From Oscillospiraceae bacterium (GTDB taxonomy: Bacteria > Bacillota > Clostridia > Oscillospirales > Oscillospiraceae), in assembly GCA_017458335.1 (NCBI GenBank), contig JAFTFT010000013.1, forward strand, positions 1-64,000: a DNA stretch of 64,000 nucleotides, in the 5' to 3' direction. The stretch's first letter is position 1. Each line of letters begins with the position of its first letter. The position numbers and the translations under genes were made by a program. Positions 8,226-16,136 of this stretch are shown here, in pieces. The notes under the pieces were generated by a model that saw only the letters and a list, made by a program, of their open reading frames with translations, did not search any database and was not told the origin of the DNA.

Positions 8226-9284
8226 TTATTCCAGGCTCATTTTCAGATGGAAATCGTCCGTCGCGGGTGCATATTCAACCTCTGCCATGCTTCCGGAGAT
8301 CAGCGGCATCATCGGCGGAAGGTGTCCGATGTCCACGTCCAGCAGGATCGGAACCTGATACTCTGCCAGAAGATCCGTCACGGCCCGGATATGATCCAGA
8401 CCCATCCGGTCTTCCTGCCCTGCCCAGGGCCGTCCGATCAGGAAGCCCTTCACATGCCGGAACCAGCCCGCGTTCTTCATTTGCCAGACCGCGCGGCGGA
8501 TTCCGAAGACGCTCAGATCACAGGCTTCCAGGAACCAGATCAATCCGTCATCTTTGTATTTCTCCGCGAAATCTGTTACCTTGTCATATTTTGTGCCGCA
8601 GAGCGTCGCGAGAATATCCATACAGCCGCCGATCAGCCTGCCGGAGAAGGCCAGTTCTCTGCCCTCTCCTTTCGGGAGCAGTCCCGACTCCGGGGCGAAG
8701 GCACGGATCTCTCTTGGGACAGTGCACGCATAGGGCTCCAGCGGATGATCCGCGTCCTTGTCCGGCTGCGTCTCATAATGAGAGTATCCCTTTGATTCCA
8801 GCTTCTCCCCTCTCAGCAGCCGGTACGCATCCTGAATGGCCTCGTGCCAGGGCTCCATCCCGAAAGACGCGGCACAGGGGCCGTAGATCGCCGCCGTGTC
8901 ACAGAGCGTGGTGAGCAGGAAAGTCAGATTGGTGTTGTCCGAATAGCCCATGAACCACTTCGGCTTCGCCTGCGCAATACGCTCGAAGTCCACATATTTC
9001 AGGATCTCGCACATCATCTCTCCGCCGCCGCAGGAGATGAGCGCATCTGTTGTGTCGGAGAGCAGCATCTCCGTCACTTCTCTCCCGCAGTTTTCCGGGC
9101 TGGAGCTGATGCCGATGCCGTCTCCCGCGTAGGCGTTCGGACCGCAGATTGTCTGGAAGCCTTTCTCTCGCAGGACCCCCTGCGCGTGGTCAAACGCGGT
9201 CCGATACGGCTCGATGTTGCAGCCGAAGGACGGTGCGGGGAATCCGATGGTGTCTCCGGTTTTCAAAAATTCGGGATATCTCAT
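8226..9284 (-). CDS. S66 family peptidase (LD-carboxypeptidase / MccF-like)
   Basis: The 352-residue protein has the S66 nucleophile motif MGYSDNTNL near residue 112, FLEACDLS near 235 and DIGHLPPMMPL near 310, consistent with the Ser-Glu-His triad. S66 enzymes either trim murein tetrapeptides in the cytoplasm (LdcA) or cleave peptide-nucleotide antibiotics (MccF). Its length and the GYSDNT motif look more like the MccF branch. AAGGAGT lies just before the ATG. Confidence 0.9.
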   Translation of the reverse strand: MRYPEFLKTGDTIGFPAPSFGCNIEPYRTAFDHAQGVLREKGFQTICGPNAYAGDGIGISSSPENCGREVTEMLLSDTTDALISCGGGEMMCEILKYVDFERIAQAKPKWFMGYSDNTNLTFLLTTLCDTAAIYGPCAASFGMEPWHEAIQDAYRLLRGEKLESKGYSHYETQPDKDADHPLEPYACTVPREIRAFAPESGLLPKGEGRELAFSGRLIGGCMDILATLCGTKYDKVTDFAEKYKDDGLIWFLEACDLSVFGIRRAVWQMKNAGWFRHVKGFLIGRPWAGQEDRMGLDHIRAVTDLLAEYQVPILLDVDIGHLPPMMPLISGSMAEVEYAPATDDFHLKMSLE

Positions 9285-9393
9285 GTTCCGTACTCCTTTT
9301 TACAATCTGCGCGGCACGCGCTCCGCACATCCCTGCCTGCAGGGATGTTTTATCATATCATATCCCCCGCCCCGCCGCAAGTTTTCCCAAAAA

Positions 9394-9420
9394 GAAAACC
9401 GGCCTTTTCAGGCCGGTTTC
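9394..9420 (-). terminator. Terminator after the LysM peptide gene
   Basis: AAACCGGCC / GGCCGGTTT, 9 bp with a 6-base loop. On the minus strand the hairpin is followed by a T-rich TCTTTTTG. Confidence 0.85.
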
Positions 9421-9434
9421 AATGGTCTTTCCGA

Positions 9435-9680
9435 TTAACGGATGACTGCCGGATAAATGGTGAGCTTCTGGCCGATCAGAATCTTGTCGGGGTTCTTGAT
9501 GTTGTTCCACTGTGCAATCTGCATGTAGGAAACACCAAAGCGCTGGCCGATTCCGCTCAGGACATCGCCGGGGGCGACGGTGTAGATGATGTAGTTGCCA
9601 TAGTTGACGAAGCTGCCGTTTGCATACTGCCAGCCGCCGCTGACCTGACCCAGATCGTTGTCATTAATGATTTCTGCCAT
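9435..9680 (-). CDS. Small LysM protein with a double-glycine leader-like N-terminus
   Basis: The start is at MAEIINDNDL (9680), after GGAGG at 7-base spacing. The 81-residue product begins with a short acidic stretch ending LGQVSGG (glycines 15-16), which looks like a bacteriocin-type double-glycine leader. The mature part is one LysM module (about residues 32-76: YTVAPGDVLSGIGQRF, then WNNIKNPDKILIGQKL), expected to bind peptidoglycan. No Sec signal peptide is present. If the leader is real, a peptidase-containing ABC exporter would cleave and export it; none is encoded nearby. The promoter region holds 11-bp-spaced repeats. Confidence 0.85.
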   Translation of the reverse strand: MAEIINDNDLGQVSGGWQYANGSFVNYGNYIIYTVAPGDVLSGIGQRFGVSYMQIAQWNNIKNPDKILIGQKLTIYPAVIR

Positions 9681-9753
9681 TTTAATTTCCTCCATTTTTT
9701 TATTTAAGAGTGCTCATTGAAGATCAATGAACGCTTCTCTTATTTACGGGTAC

Positions 9754-9802
9754 ATCATAGCACGCGTACTGTCACACAACTGTCACACGGTTTTCACCGA
9801 TC
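9754..9802 (-). promoter_or_regulatory. Promoter with tandem 11-bp-period operator repeats for the LysM gene
   Basis: On the minus strand a -10 element TATGAT lies at 9754-9759 without a good -35. Just upstream are two perfect copies of CTGTCACAC (plus-strand positions 9769-9777 and 9780-9788; start-to-start 11 bp) and a weaker third unit TTTTCAC at 9791. Direct repeats at one helical turn are the usual binding pattern of OmpR/PhoB-type response regulators, and CTGTCAC-N4-CTGTCAC resembles a Pho box. Confidence 0.55.
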
Positions 9803-9844
9803 TCACACGATGAATTATGTTAACAACTACGTTATACCATTGTC

Positions 9845-9863
9845 TGTCCAACAAATGTCCAAC
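9845..9863. repeat. Short direct repeat TGTCCAAC, 11-bp period
   Basis: TGTCCAAC occurs at 9845-9852 and 9856-9863. It shares the 11-bp spacing of the repeats at 9769-9788, about 75 bp away, and may be a second regulator site upstream of the LysM promoter. Confidence 0.4.
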
Positions 9864-9914
9864 AGAGTTTTCGGTACAGGAGGCCAGTATTTATTAATTT
9901 TTTATAAAGCGGTG

Positions 9915-10463
9915 TTATCTGCTCTGCGGATTTCGGAAAAGCCTGTTTCTCAGTCTTCTCTCATAGATCAGCGCCATTCTCTCATACACTCGGTCATACA
10001 GCAGCATGGTTGCCACCAGCATGGCATACACCACGATACTCAGCAGCATCTCGCTCTTCATGTCCTCCAGGCCCATCACAAATGTCAGCAGCACAAACAG
10101 CAGAACGAAAACCAGCGTGAAAAGGGCGAGCTTGGCCAGGATCCGTGTCACACGGGAAGAAATGCGGTCCAGAGCCGGTTTCAGAATCGGGTACCAGCCA
10201 ATGAAGAGATAGAAGAAGGCCGCCTCCCGGTCCGCGCACAGAAGCAGCGCCAGCAGCGCCGTAACGGCCCAGGTCATCCAGGCGTACTTTTTCCCGAATT
10301 CCGAGAGGATCGGAATCAGCGTCAGGCTTGCCAGCATCGGCGCCACATAGGTCAGCACCGGGATCAGATTGCTGGAAAGCATCAGGACCGTTCCCAGCGC
10401 CGCCATCAGGGCGCTCAGAGAGAGCCGGAACGCCGTCGCATGATTCTTTTGTCTCGTGTTCAT
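9915..10463 (-). CDS. Polytopic membrane protein of unknown function
   Basis: The start is at ATG 10463 (MNTRQKNHATAFRL), with AAGGAGG 11 bases upstream; a TTG two codons earlier is an alternative. The 182-residue protein has about five hydrophobic helices between residues 12 and 155 and a basic C-terminal tail. The N-terminal ALMAALGTVLML pattern resembles the first helix of ECF-transporter S components and related membrane proteins, but I cannot assign a substrate. No ATPase or T component adjoins it. Confidence 0.65.
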   Translation of the reverse strand: MNTRQKNHATAFRLSLSALMAALGTVLMLSSNLIPVLTYVAPMLASLTLIPILSEFGKKYAWMTWAVTALLALLLCADREAAFFYLFIGWYPILKPALDRISSRVTRILAKLALFTLVFVLLFVLLTFVMGLEDMKSEMLLSIVVYAMLVATMLLYDRVYERMALIYERRLRNRLFRNPQSR

Positions 10464-10609
10464 CTCCAACGGTGCCTCCTTCCCATTTCCCTTTCCCGTC
10501 TTCTGATCTTCAGCGGGAACGCTTCATCTGCATATTATTGTATCACAGGAGGCAGGTCTCTTGCAAGCAAGCCAATACTGCGCTGCAGCTGTGCCCCTGC
10601 ATTTTCTTC

Positions 10610-10638
10610 TTGCTCTCTTTCCCGTTTTCAGGTAAACT
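10610..10638 (+). promoter_or_regulatory. Possible SigA-type promoter for the 10679 gene
   Basis: TTGCTC, 17-bp spacer, TAAACT, 40 bp before the ATG. It is a weak match. Confidence 0.4.
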
Positions 10639-10678
10639 GAATACAGGAAACGATTGAATCAAAAAGAAGGAGCTGAGA

Positions 10679-11011
10679 ATGATGGCAAAACCTTTATGTA
10701 TGGTTCCCGGAAAAGAGCTGCCCGATGCTGCGGAGGACTTCCGCTCGGCCAAGCGGATTGAACAGTATCGCATCAGCGGGAAGGCCCTGTATTTTCCGGA
10801 AGGGCTGCGCTGGAAGTATCTTCCCTTCAGCGCCATTGACCGCGCGGAAGAGTCCTTCCGTGTGATCAGCGCGGGACACTGCGTTCCCGTGCGGGAGAAG
10901 CGCCCGGAACTTGACCTCACCGTCGGATCTGAAACCGTTCACCTGCAGCTGGAGAAAGCCGCCAGCATGCAGGCCGTCGTGGAACTCCTCAAGACGGCTT
11001 CCGTTCTCTGA
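10679..11011 (+). CDS. Hypothetical protein, 110 residues
   Basis: I do not recognise this protein. It is soluble, with no signal or membrane segment. It opens MMAKPLCMVPGKELP, continues with alternating hydrophobic strands (KALYFPEGLRWKYLPFS, AGHCVPVREK, ELDLTVGS) and ends in a helix, a layout like a small PH-type or regulatory fold. AAGGAGCTGAGA precedes two adjacent ATGs; either could be used. It is followed by a strong palindromic terminator, so it is probably a single-gene transcript. Confidence 0.7.
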   Translation: MMAKPLCMVPGKELPDAAEDFRSAKRIEQYRISGKALYFPEGLRWKYLPFSAIDRAEESFRVISAGHCVPVREKRPELDLTVGSETVHLQLEKAASMQAVVELLKTASVL

Positions 11012-11030
11012 TTCGTATCCTCTTATACAG

Positions 11031-11066
11031 CATGGCCGCGGGAATTCCCGCGGCCATGTCTTCTCT
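11031..11066 (+). terminator. Terminator: 28-bp perfect palindrome
   Basis: CATGGCCGCGGG meets its exact complement across a GAATTC centre (11031-11058), followed by pyrimidine-rich TCTTCTCT. Confidence 0.75.
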
Positions 11067-11105
11067 CTCGAAATTACATTTTCTTTGTTCCCTCTGGAAA
11101 GGCGA

Positions 11106-11134
11106 TTGACTTTACCCTGTGTTCCGGATAAAAT
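11106..11134 (+). promoter_or_regulatory. SigA-type promoter for the flavin reductase gene
   Basis: TTGACT, 17-bp spacer, TAAAAT, with the ATG 52 bp downstream. Confidence 0.65.
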
Positions 11135-11186
11135 AATTGCTGTTATCTGCCATTTTTAGATTAAATAAAGGAAAGGGGATTTCCAC

Positions 11187-11816
11187 ATGGCGTATAAGGT
11201 TCTGGTCCTCAACGGCAGTCCGAAGGCAAACGGCTGCACCGCCACCGCGCTGGATGAAGTGATCCGTACCCTGAATCAGGAGGGGATTGAGACCACCCTG
11301 CTTCAGATCGGCAAGGAGGATGTTCACGGCTGCATCGCCTGCGGTTACTGTTCCACCCACGACGGCTGCGTCTTCAAGGACAAGGTCAATGAAGCCGCAA
11401 AGCTCTTTGAGGAGGCCGACGGACTTCTCATCGGAAGCCCAACCTATTATGGTTCACCCAACGGTACCATTCTCTCCTTCCTCGACCGGCTCTTCTACAG
11501 CACGGGCTTCTCCAAGCACATGAAGGTCGGCGCGGCGGTTGTCAGTTGCCGGCGCGGCGGAAACACGGCAAACTTCGATGTGCTGAACAAGTATTTCACC
11601 ATTTCCGGCATGCCCGTCGTCTCCAGTACCTACTGGAACCAGGTTCACGGCTTCTCAGCCGCAGATGTGAAGAAGGACCTGGAAGGACTCCAGACCATGC
11701 GGAACCTCGGCCGCAACATGGCCTTCCTGATCCGGGCCATCTCCGCAGAGAAGGATCGCGCCGGTCTGCCCGAGGAGGAGCACAGCTTCTTCACCAGCTT
11801 CCCCGACGGGAAGTAA
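11187..11816 (+). CDS. NAD(P)H-dependent FMN reductase / flavodoxin-fold oxidoreductase
   Basis: The 209-residue protein starts VLVLNGSPKANGCTATAL, the FMN phosphate-binding loop of the NADPH-dependent FMN reductase family. It has a cysteine cluster CIACGYCSTHDGC (residues ~50-62) like that of iron-sulfur flavoproteins, and GLLIGSPTYYGSPNG near 92. It probably shuttles electrons between NAD(P)H and acceptors. Whether the cysteines bind a cluster is uncertain. AAGGAAAGGGG precedes the ATG. Confidence 0.88.
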   Translation: MAYKVLVLNGSPKANGCTATALDEVIRTLNQEGIETTLLQIGKEDVHGCIACGYCSTHDGCVFKDKVNEAAKLFEEADGLLIGSPTYYGSPNGTILSFLDRLFYSTGFSKHMKVGAAVVSCRRGGNTANFDVLNKYFTISGMPVVSSTYWNQVHGFSAADVKKDLEGLQTMRNLGRNMAFLIRAISAEKDRAGLPEEEHSFFTSFPDGK

Positions 11817-11899
11817 AAACGCGGTCTGTCTGACGCCTCTTCATCGGACAGACCTGTTTTAAATCTGTATACCCCATCAGAACCGGAAGGGCGATCACC

Positions 11900-12778
11900 A
11901 TGAACGGAACAAGCAACTCGTCTGCGCAAAAGCCTCAGACGCTTCTGTCCTACGGCATGTATGTGCTTTCGATGCTGATCTTCGGCACCAACGGCTATCT
12001 CGTGGCACACATGTCGCTGCAGAGCGGCCAGATCGTCCTGCTCCGCACCCTCCTCGGCGGGTTGCTGCTCACGGTTCTGGTGCTTCTGCGCGGCGGCTTC
12101 GACCGGGAGGCGCTCCGTGCGGAGCGTATCCCGCTGATGCTGGGCGGGGCTGCCCTCGGCCTGAACTGGGTTGCGCTGTTTGAAGCATACCGCCTTCTGA
12201 ATGTCAGCCTGGCGACGCTGATCTACTATGTCGGCCCGATGCTGATCCTGCTGCTCTCCCCGGTTCTTTTTCATGAGAAGCTGAGCTCCCGGAAGCTCAC
12301 AGCGGTGGTTCTTGTGGCGGCGGGTCTGGTCTGTATCAGCGGAAGCATCGCCTTCAGCGGCCTCAGCACCGCAGGGCTTCTGGTCGCGATCCTCTCTGCC
12401 CTGTTTTACGCCTCCCTGATCGCGTTCAACAAGCGCATCGTCCGGACCGGCGGCATGCAGACTGCGGCCCTTGAGCTGGACGTGGCCTTTTTCATCGTCC
12501 TGATCTACGTGCTTTTTACCTCCGGGCTCCCGCATCCCCGGCCTGCCGATCTGCCGTACGTCGCGGTCATCGGCTTTATCAACACGGGACTTGCCTATCT
12601 GCTCTACTTCTCCGGTCTGCAGAAGCTGCCCGGGCAGTCCGTCGCGCTGATCAGCTATATCGATCCCGTCTCGGCGCTGATCTTCTCCGCTCTCCTGCTG
12701 CATGAGACGATGACACCGGTCCAGATGCTCGGCGCTGTCCTCATCATCGGCGGCGCCATGTACGGGGAACTGAAGTAG
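11900..12778 (+). CDS. EamA/DMT family transporter
   Basis: The 292-residue protein has about ten hydrophobic helices forming two homologous EamA halves; the second contains GFINTGLAYLLYFSGLQKLP near 230. EamA proteins export metabolites or amino acids. The substrate cannot be read from sequence. GAAGGGCGATCACC precedes the ATG. The preceding flavin reductase gene ends 83 bp upstream and the two may share a transcript. Confidence 0.9.
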   Translation: MNGTSNSSAQKPQTLLSYGMYVLSMLIFGTNGYLVAHMSLQSGQIVLLRTLLGGLLLTVLVLLRGGFDREALRAERIPLMLGGAALGLNWVALFEAYRLLNVSLATLIYYVGPMLILLLSPVLFHEKLSSRKLTAVVLVAAGLVCISGSIAFSGLSTAGLLVAILSALFYASLIAFNKRIVRTGGMQTAALELDVAFFIVLIYVLFTSGLPHPRPADLPYVAVIGFINTGLAYLLYFSGLQKLPGQSVALISYIDPVSALIFSALLLHETMTPVQMLGAVLIIGGAMYGELK

Positions 12779-12906
12779 GTTTTTTCCGGTTCTGCTTCCC
12801 GTATCCTCTCTCGGCAGAAAAGGAATCGACGCCCTGCAGCTGGAGAAGGAAAAACTCATGGAGAAGGTCGGAACACAATCGAAATCATTCTATAGAAAGA
12901 AGGAAT

Positions 12907-14031
12907 ATGATGAGTAAAAAGAAACTTGGCTTCGGCCTCATGCGCCTGCCGCTGCTGGATCCGAACGACGACGGCAGCATCGACATGGAGCAGATGAAGC
13001 AGATGGTGGACAGCTTCTTGGAACAGGGCTTTACTTACTTTGACACCGCCTGGATGTACTGCGGCGGCAAGAGCGAGGAAGCCGCGAAGGAGGCTCTCAT
13101 CTCCCGTTATCCGCGCGACAGCTTCACCCTCACCACCAAGCTCCCCTCCTACATGCTCAAGAAGGAAGCCGACCGCGAATGGCTCTTTCAGGAGCAGCTG
13201 CGCCGGACCGGCGCCGGATATTTTGACTACTACTGGCTTCACGATGTCAATTCCGAGTCCGTGAAGAACTTCGACCGGCTGCACTGCTGGGACTTCATTC
13301 AGGAAAAGAAGGCCCAGGGCCTTGTCCGTCACATCGGCTTCTCCTACCACGACGGTCCCGAGCTGCTGGACCGGCTTCTGACCGCGCATCCCGAGGTTGA
13401 GTATGTCCAGCTGCAGCTGAACTATCTTGACTGGGACAGCCTCGGCGTCCAGAGCCGCAAGTGCTATGAGGTTGCGACAAAGCATCATAAGCCCGTCATC
13501 GTCATGGAGCCCGTCAAGGGCGGCACCCTTGCGAAGGTCCCCGAGAAGCTGGAGCAGATGTTCAAAAGCCGCGAACCGGAGATGTCCGTTCCCTCCTGGG
13601 CCATTCGCTTTGCCGCCAGCCTCGACAACGTCATGGTCGTCCTCAGTGGCATGAGCAACATGGAGCAGCTTCTGGACAACACCGGCTACATGAAAGACTT
13701 CCGGCCGCTGAATGAAGAAGAGCAGGGCCTCATGAAGATCGCGGCCGACATCATCAACGACAACATCACCATCCCCTGCACCGGCTGTTCCTACTGTACG
13801 GTCAACTGTCCACGGAACATCGCGATCCCGAAGTACTTCTCGCTCTACAACCTGGACCTCCAGGAGTCAAAAGAGAAGGACTGGACTCCTCAGGGCGGCT
13901 ATTATGAGCGCCTCACCCTCGAGCACGGCAAGGCCTCCGACTGCATCAAATGCGGCCGCTGCGAGGCCATGTGTCCCCAGCATCTTCCCATCCGCAAACT
14001 GTTGGAGGATGTCGCCGCCCACTTTGAATAG
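12907..14031 (+). CDS. Aldo/keto reductase with C-terminal 4Fe-4S clusters
   Basis: The 374-residue protein has an N-terminal aldo/keto reductase barrel (FGFGLMRLP-type start, FDTAWMYCGG near 40, HDVNSES near 115). A ferredoxin-like C-terminus carries two cysteine sets, C291-C294-C297-C301 and C346-C349-C352-C356, each ending in CP. These proteins are abundant in anaerobic Clostridia and probably use ferredoxin-linked electrons. The physiological substrate is unknown. GAAGGAAT precedes adjacent ATGs. Confidence 0.92.
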   Translation: MMSKKKLGFGLMRLPLLDPNDDGSIDMEQMKQMVDSFLEQGFTYFDTAWMYCGGKSEEAAKEALISRYPRDSFTLTTKLPSYMLKKEADREWLFQEQLRRTGAGYFDYYWLHDVNSESVKNFDRLHCWDFIQEKKAQGLVRHIGFSYHDGPELLDRLLTAHPEVEYVQLQLNYLDWDSLGVQSRKCYEVATKHHKPVIVMEPVKGGTLAKVPEKLEQMFKSREPEMSVPSWAIRFAASLDNVMVVLSGMSNMEQLLDNTGYMKDFRPLNEEEQGLMKIAADIINDNITIPCTGCSYCTVNCPRNIAIPKYFSLYNLDLQESKEKDWTPQGGYYERLTLEHGKASDCIKCGRCEAMCPQHLPIRKLLEDVAAHFE

Positions 14032-14044
14032 CCGGGCCCCACAG

Positions 14045-14084
14045 CCCCCGGTCCCCGCCGTAGATTCCGGCGGCGGAACGGGGG
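14045..14084 (+). terminator. Probable terminator after the aldo/keto reductase
   Basis: A GC-rich hairpin of CCCCCGG...CCGCCG with CGGCGG...CGGGGG is followed only by TCTCT. The weak T tract lowers confidence. Confidence 0.45.
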
Positions 14085-14131
14085 TCTCTGCCGAAATGTC
14101 CGGTTCTCCCAATTCCTGTATCCGGAAATGA

Positions 14132-14160
14132 TGTAACCTTTCCGTTGTTTTCGCGTCTAT
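14132..14160 (+). promoter_or_regulatory. ECF-sigma-type promoter upstream of the sigma gene
   Basis: TGTAACC, then 15 bp, then CGTCTAT. The same -35 and -10 words with the same 15-bp gap recur at 15260-15288. This suggests autoregulation by the sigma factor encoded 35 bp downstream. Confidence 0.75.
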
Positions 14161-14194
14161 TATCTGGAATCCATCGGGAAGATACGCTGTTATT

Positions 14195-14683
14195 ATGAAA
14201 CCAGACGTAGTTGATCAGCTGTTTACGCAGCATTATAATGAAGCGCTGCTCTACACGATCTCTCTCTGTAAAAACCGTACCACCGCGGAAGACATTGTAT
14301 CCACCGCTTTTTTCAAAGCGCTGACCATGTCTGACGACAGTGTCCGGAACTTCAAGCCCTGGCTGCTGACCGTCTGCCGGAATGAGTATTACAGTCTGTG
14401 CAGGAAAGAGAGCCGCTTTACCGGGGAAGAGATCCCGGAAGAGCTGGCGGATGATCGTGAAGAGCTGATCGAAAGCATCATACGAAAAGAGGAATACCGT
14501 TCCCTTTATCGCGCCATCTCGCTGCTGCCTGACGCGCAGAAGGAAGCGGTTACCCTCTTTTACTTTTCGGGGCTCTCTGTGCAGAGCATTTCAGAGATTA
14601 CCGGGAAAAGCGAGACCAATACCAAAGTACTCCTATGCAGGGCAAGGGAAAGACTGAGAAAGATTCTGGAGGAAGAACAATGA
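14195..14683 (+). CDS. ECF-type RNA polymerase sigma factor
   Basis: The 162-residue protein has sigma region 2 (residues ~8-70: TAEDIVSTAFFKAL, NFKPWLLTVCRNEYYS) and region 4 (residues ~105-160: LPDAQKEAVTLFYFSGLSVQ, then a helix-turn-helix ISEITGKSETNTKVLLCRAR). No region 1 or 3 is present. Its last codons overlap the start of the downstream PepSY membrane protein by ATGA, so the pair is translationally coupled, as is usual for a sigma and its regulator. An ECF promoter precedes it. Confidence 0.92.
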   Translation: MKPDVVDQLFTQHYNEALLYTISLCKNRTTAEDIVSTAFFKALTMSDDSVRNFKPWLLTVCRNEYYSLCRKESRFTGEEIPEELADDREELIESIIRKEEYRSLYRAISLLPDAQKEAVTLFYFSGLSVQSISEITGKSETNTKVLLCRARERLRKILEEEQ

Positions 14684-15231
14684 CGTTTGAAGACGCTTAT
14701 CAGAAGCTCCGGGAAGGCACCGCCACGGATGAAGAAGCGGCCTTCGTGGCGAGAGAACTGGAAAATGTTCGGAAAATCAGCGCCATTCTGGATGATCCGG
14801 CGCTGTCCGATCCGGGCATCGAAAAAGCCGAGGTGGAAACCGTTCAGAGGGCCCGCCGGGCTTTCAACCGCAGGACGCTTTTTCGTACGGTCGGGATCGT
14901 TGTATGCAGCCTCCTTGCCATCGCGGCCCTCGTCTGTGCCGTTCTCTTCATTCCGTCCAATCTATCCGCCTCCCAAAAGCAGAAGATCTCCAAGGCCGAA
15001 GCCATCGAAATCGCCTATGCCGGACTTGTGGAGCAGGTCGGCGAGGAGGCCGCAGAACAGTACTATGTCGATTATGCCCATCGTCATCTTCGTTACGCGG
15101 GGAACATTTTTGAAGCCATATACGTCTACCGGATTCAGTTTGAGGACTCCTACGACAACGAATACACCATGGAGGTCAATGCCAATTCCGGCTACACGGT
15201 GATCCGCGATATGGATCTCCGGCATCACTGA
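14680..15231 (+). CDS. Membrane-anchored PepSY protein, candidate anti-sigma factor
   Basis: The 183-residue protein starts at the ATGA overlap with the sigma gene. It has a soluble N-terminus (residues 1-62, TFEDAYQKLREGTATDEE), one transmembrane helix (~66-88, VGIVVCSLLAIAALVCAVL) and an outer C-terminal PepSY-like domain (~98-183: ISKAEAIEIAYAGL ... YTMEVNANSGYTVI). The order and coupling suggest an anti-sigma factor whose outer PepSY domain senses or inhibits something, but no classical zinc anti-sigma motif is seen. The function is inference. Confidence 0.75.
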   Translation: MTFEDAYQKLREGTATDEEAAFVARELENVRKISAILDDPALSDPGIEKAEVETVQRARRAFNRRTLFRTVGIVVCSLLAIAALVCAVLFIPSNLSASQKQKISKAEAIEIAYAGLVEQVGEEAAEQYYVDYAHRHLRYAGNIFEAIYVYRIQFEDSYDNEYTMEVNANSGYTVIRDMDLRHH

Positions 15232-15259
15232 GCGGAAAAAAATATTTTTCATCATTTGC

Positions 15260-15288
15260 TGTAACCTTTTCTGTGTTCATGCGTCTAT
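15260..15288 (+). promoter_or_regulatory. Second ECF-sigma-type promoter
   Basis: TGTAACC, 15 bp, CGTCTAT, matching 14132-14160 including TTT after the -35 word. It stands 36 bp before the start of the small PepSY gene. Confidence 0.75.
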
Positions 15289-15323
15289 TGGTTGAAAGAC
15301 AAAACAGAAAAGGAGAAAACACG

Positions 15324-15590
15324 ATGAAAAATATGATCTGCTCCCCGGCCGAGGCGCGCCGCATCGCAATGGAATATGCCGGACTCACTTATGACGACAG
15401 CCGCTGCCTGCGCAATGTCCTGGAAGACGGTTTTTACGAAATTGTGATCCTGACACCGTTTCAGAAATACGAGATCTATGTGGACGCTCAGACGGACGAA
15501 GTAACCGGCTTCAATACGGAACCGCGTCTGATTGTGGATGAGGAGCTGTTTGAGTCTGTCGAAGACGCGCTTCGCTATCTCGCCGCCTGA
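15324..15590 (+). CDS. Small cytoplasmic PepSY-domain protein
   Basis: The start is at MKNMICSPAEARRIAM (15324), after AAAAGGAG. The 88-residue protein is a single PepSY-like unit: a helix AEARRIAMEYAGL then strands FYEIVILTPFQKYEIYVDAQ with the typical ...TDEVTGF turn. There is no signal peptide. It is the first gene after the second ECF promoter and is probably part of the sigma regulon. Its role is unknown. Confidence 0.75.
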   Translation: MKNMICSPAEARRIAMEYAGLTYDDSRCLRNVLEDGFYEIVILTPFQKYEIYVDAQTDEVTGFNTEPRLIVDEELFESVEDALRYLAA

Positions 15591-15684
15591 CTGCGGAACG
15601 TTCTGTTCCGTGGGAGGGAATCCGCAGACCGCTGCCCCGCTGAATATTCCGATATCAGTTTAAGTTTGAAAGGGAAACAAAACC

Positions 15685-15960
15685 ATGAAAAAAATACTTA
15701 CCGTACTGCTTGTTATCATTCTCCTTGGTGCGGCCATCGGAGGCTTCTTCATCTACCGCCACGCTTCCACGACGATCGGAAGGGATGCGGCAATTGAGGC
15801 CGCGCTGGCAGATGCCGGTCTGACGCGCTCCGCCGCCCATGACATTGATGTGGATTATGAGCACGGTTATTACGAGGTATCCTTTGAATCTGCCGCCGGA
15901 GAGTTTGAATACCGGATCGACGCGAGAACCGGTGCGGTTCTCTCTTCAAGGGCAGACTGA
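15685..15960 (+). CDS. Membrane-anchored small PepSY protein
   Basis: The 91-residue protein has an N-terminal anchor (residues 3-24, KILTVLLVIILLGAAIGGFF) and one PepSY unit outside (IGRDAAIEAALADAGL ... YEVSFESAAGEFEYRIDA, TGAVLSS). AAAGGGAAAC precedes the ATG. It is the third PepSY protein beside the sigma factor. A 94-bp gap with no strong terminator separates it from the previous gene, so one transcript is possible. A terminator follows. Confidence 0.8.
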   Translation: MKKILTVLLVIILLGAAIGGFFIYRHASTTIGRDAAIEAALADAGLTRSAAHDIDVDYEHGYYEVSFESAAGEFEYRIDARTGAVLSSRAD

Positions 15961-16031
15961 CGCGCATCTTTCACACATTTTTCACACCGTTCATAATTCC
16001 TGCCTTTGAGGCATTCTTCCCAAAAAGTCTC

Positions 16032-16067
16032 CCGGAGAGCCTGTCTAAGGTCTCTCCGGCGTTTTTT
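16032..16067 (+). terminator. Terminator closing the sigma/PepSY cluster
   Basis: CCGGAGAG pairs with CTCTCCGG, followed by CGTTTTTTCTG. Confidence 0.85.
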
Positions 16068-16136
16068 CTGTCTGCTGCGTAGGGGTTCTTTATGATTCTG
16101 TCCCCATCCCTGCGGGCTGCCGGCAGCATCTGTCTC

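Noticed and set aside
9769-9863. CRISPR-like array
   Set aside because: The repeats are 8-9 bp with an 11-bp period, which fits regulator binding sites; there are no spacers and no cas genes in the window.
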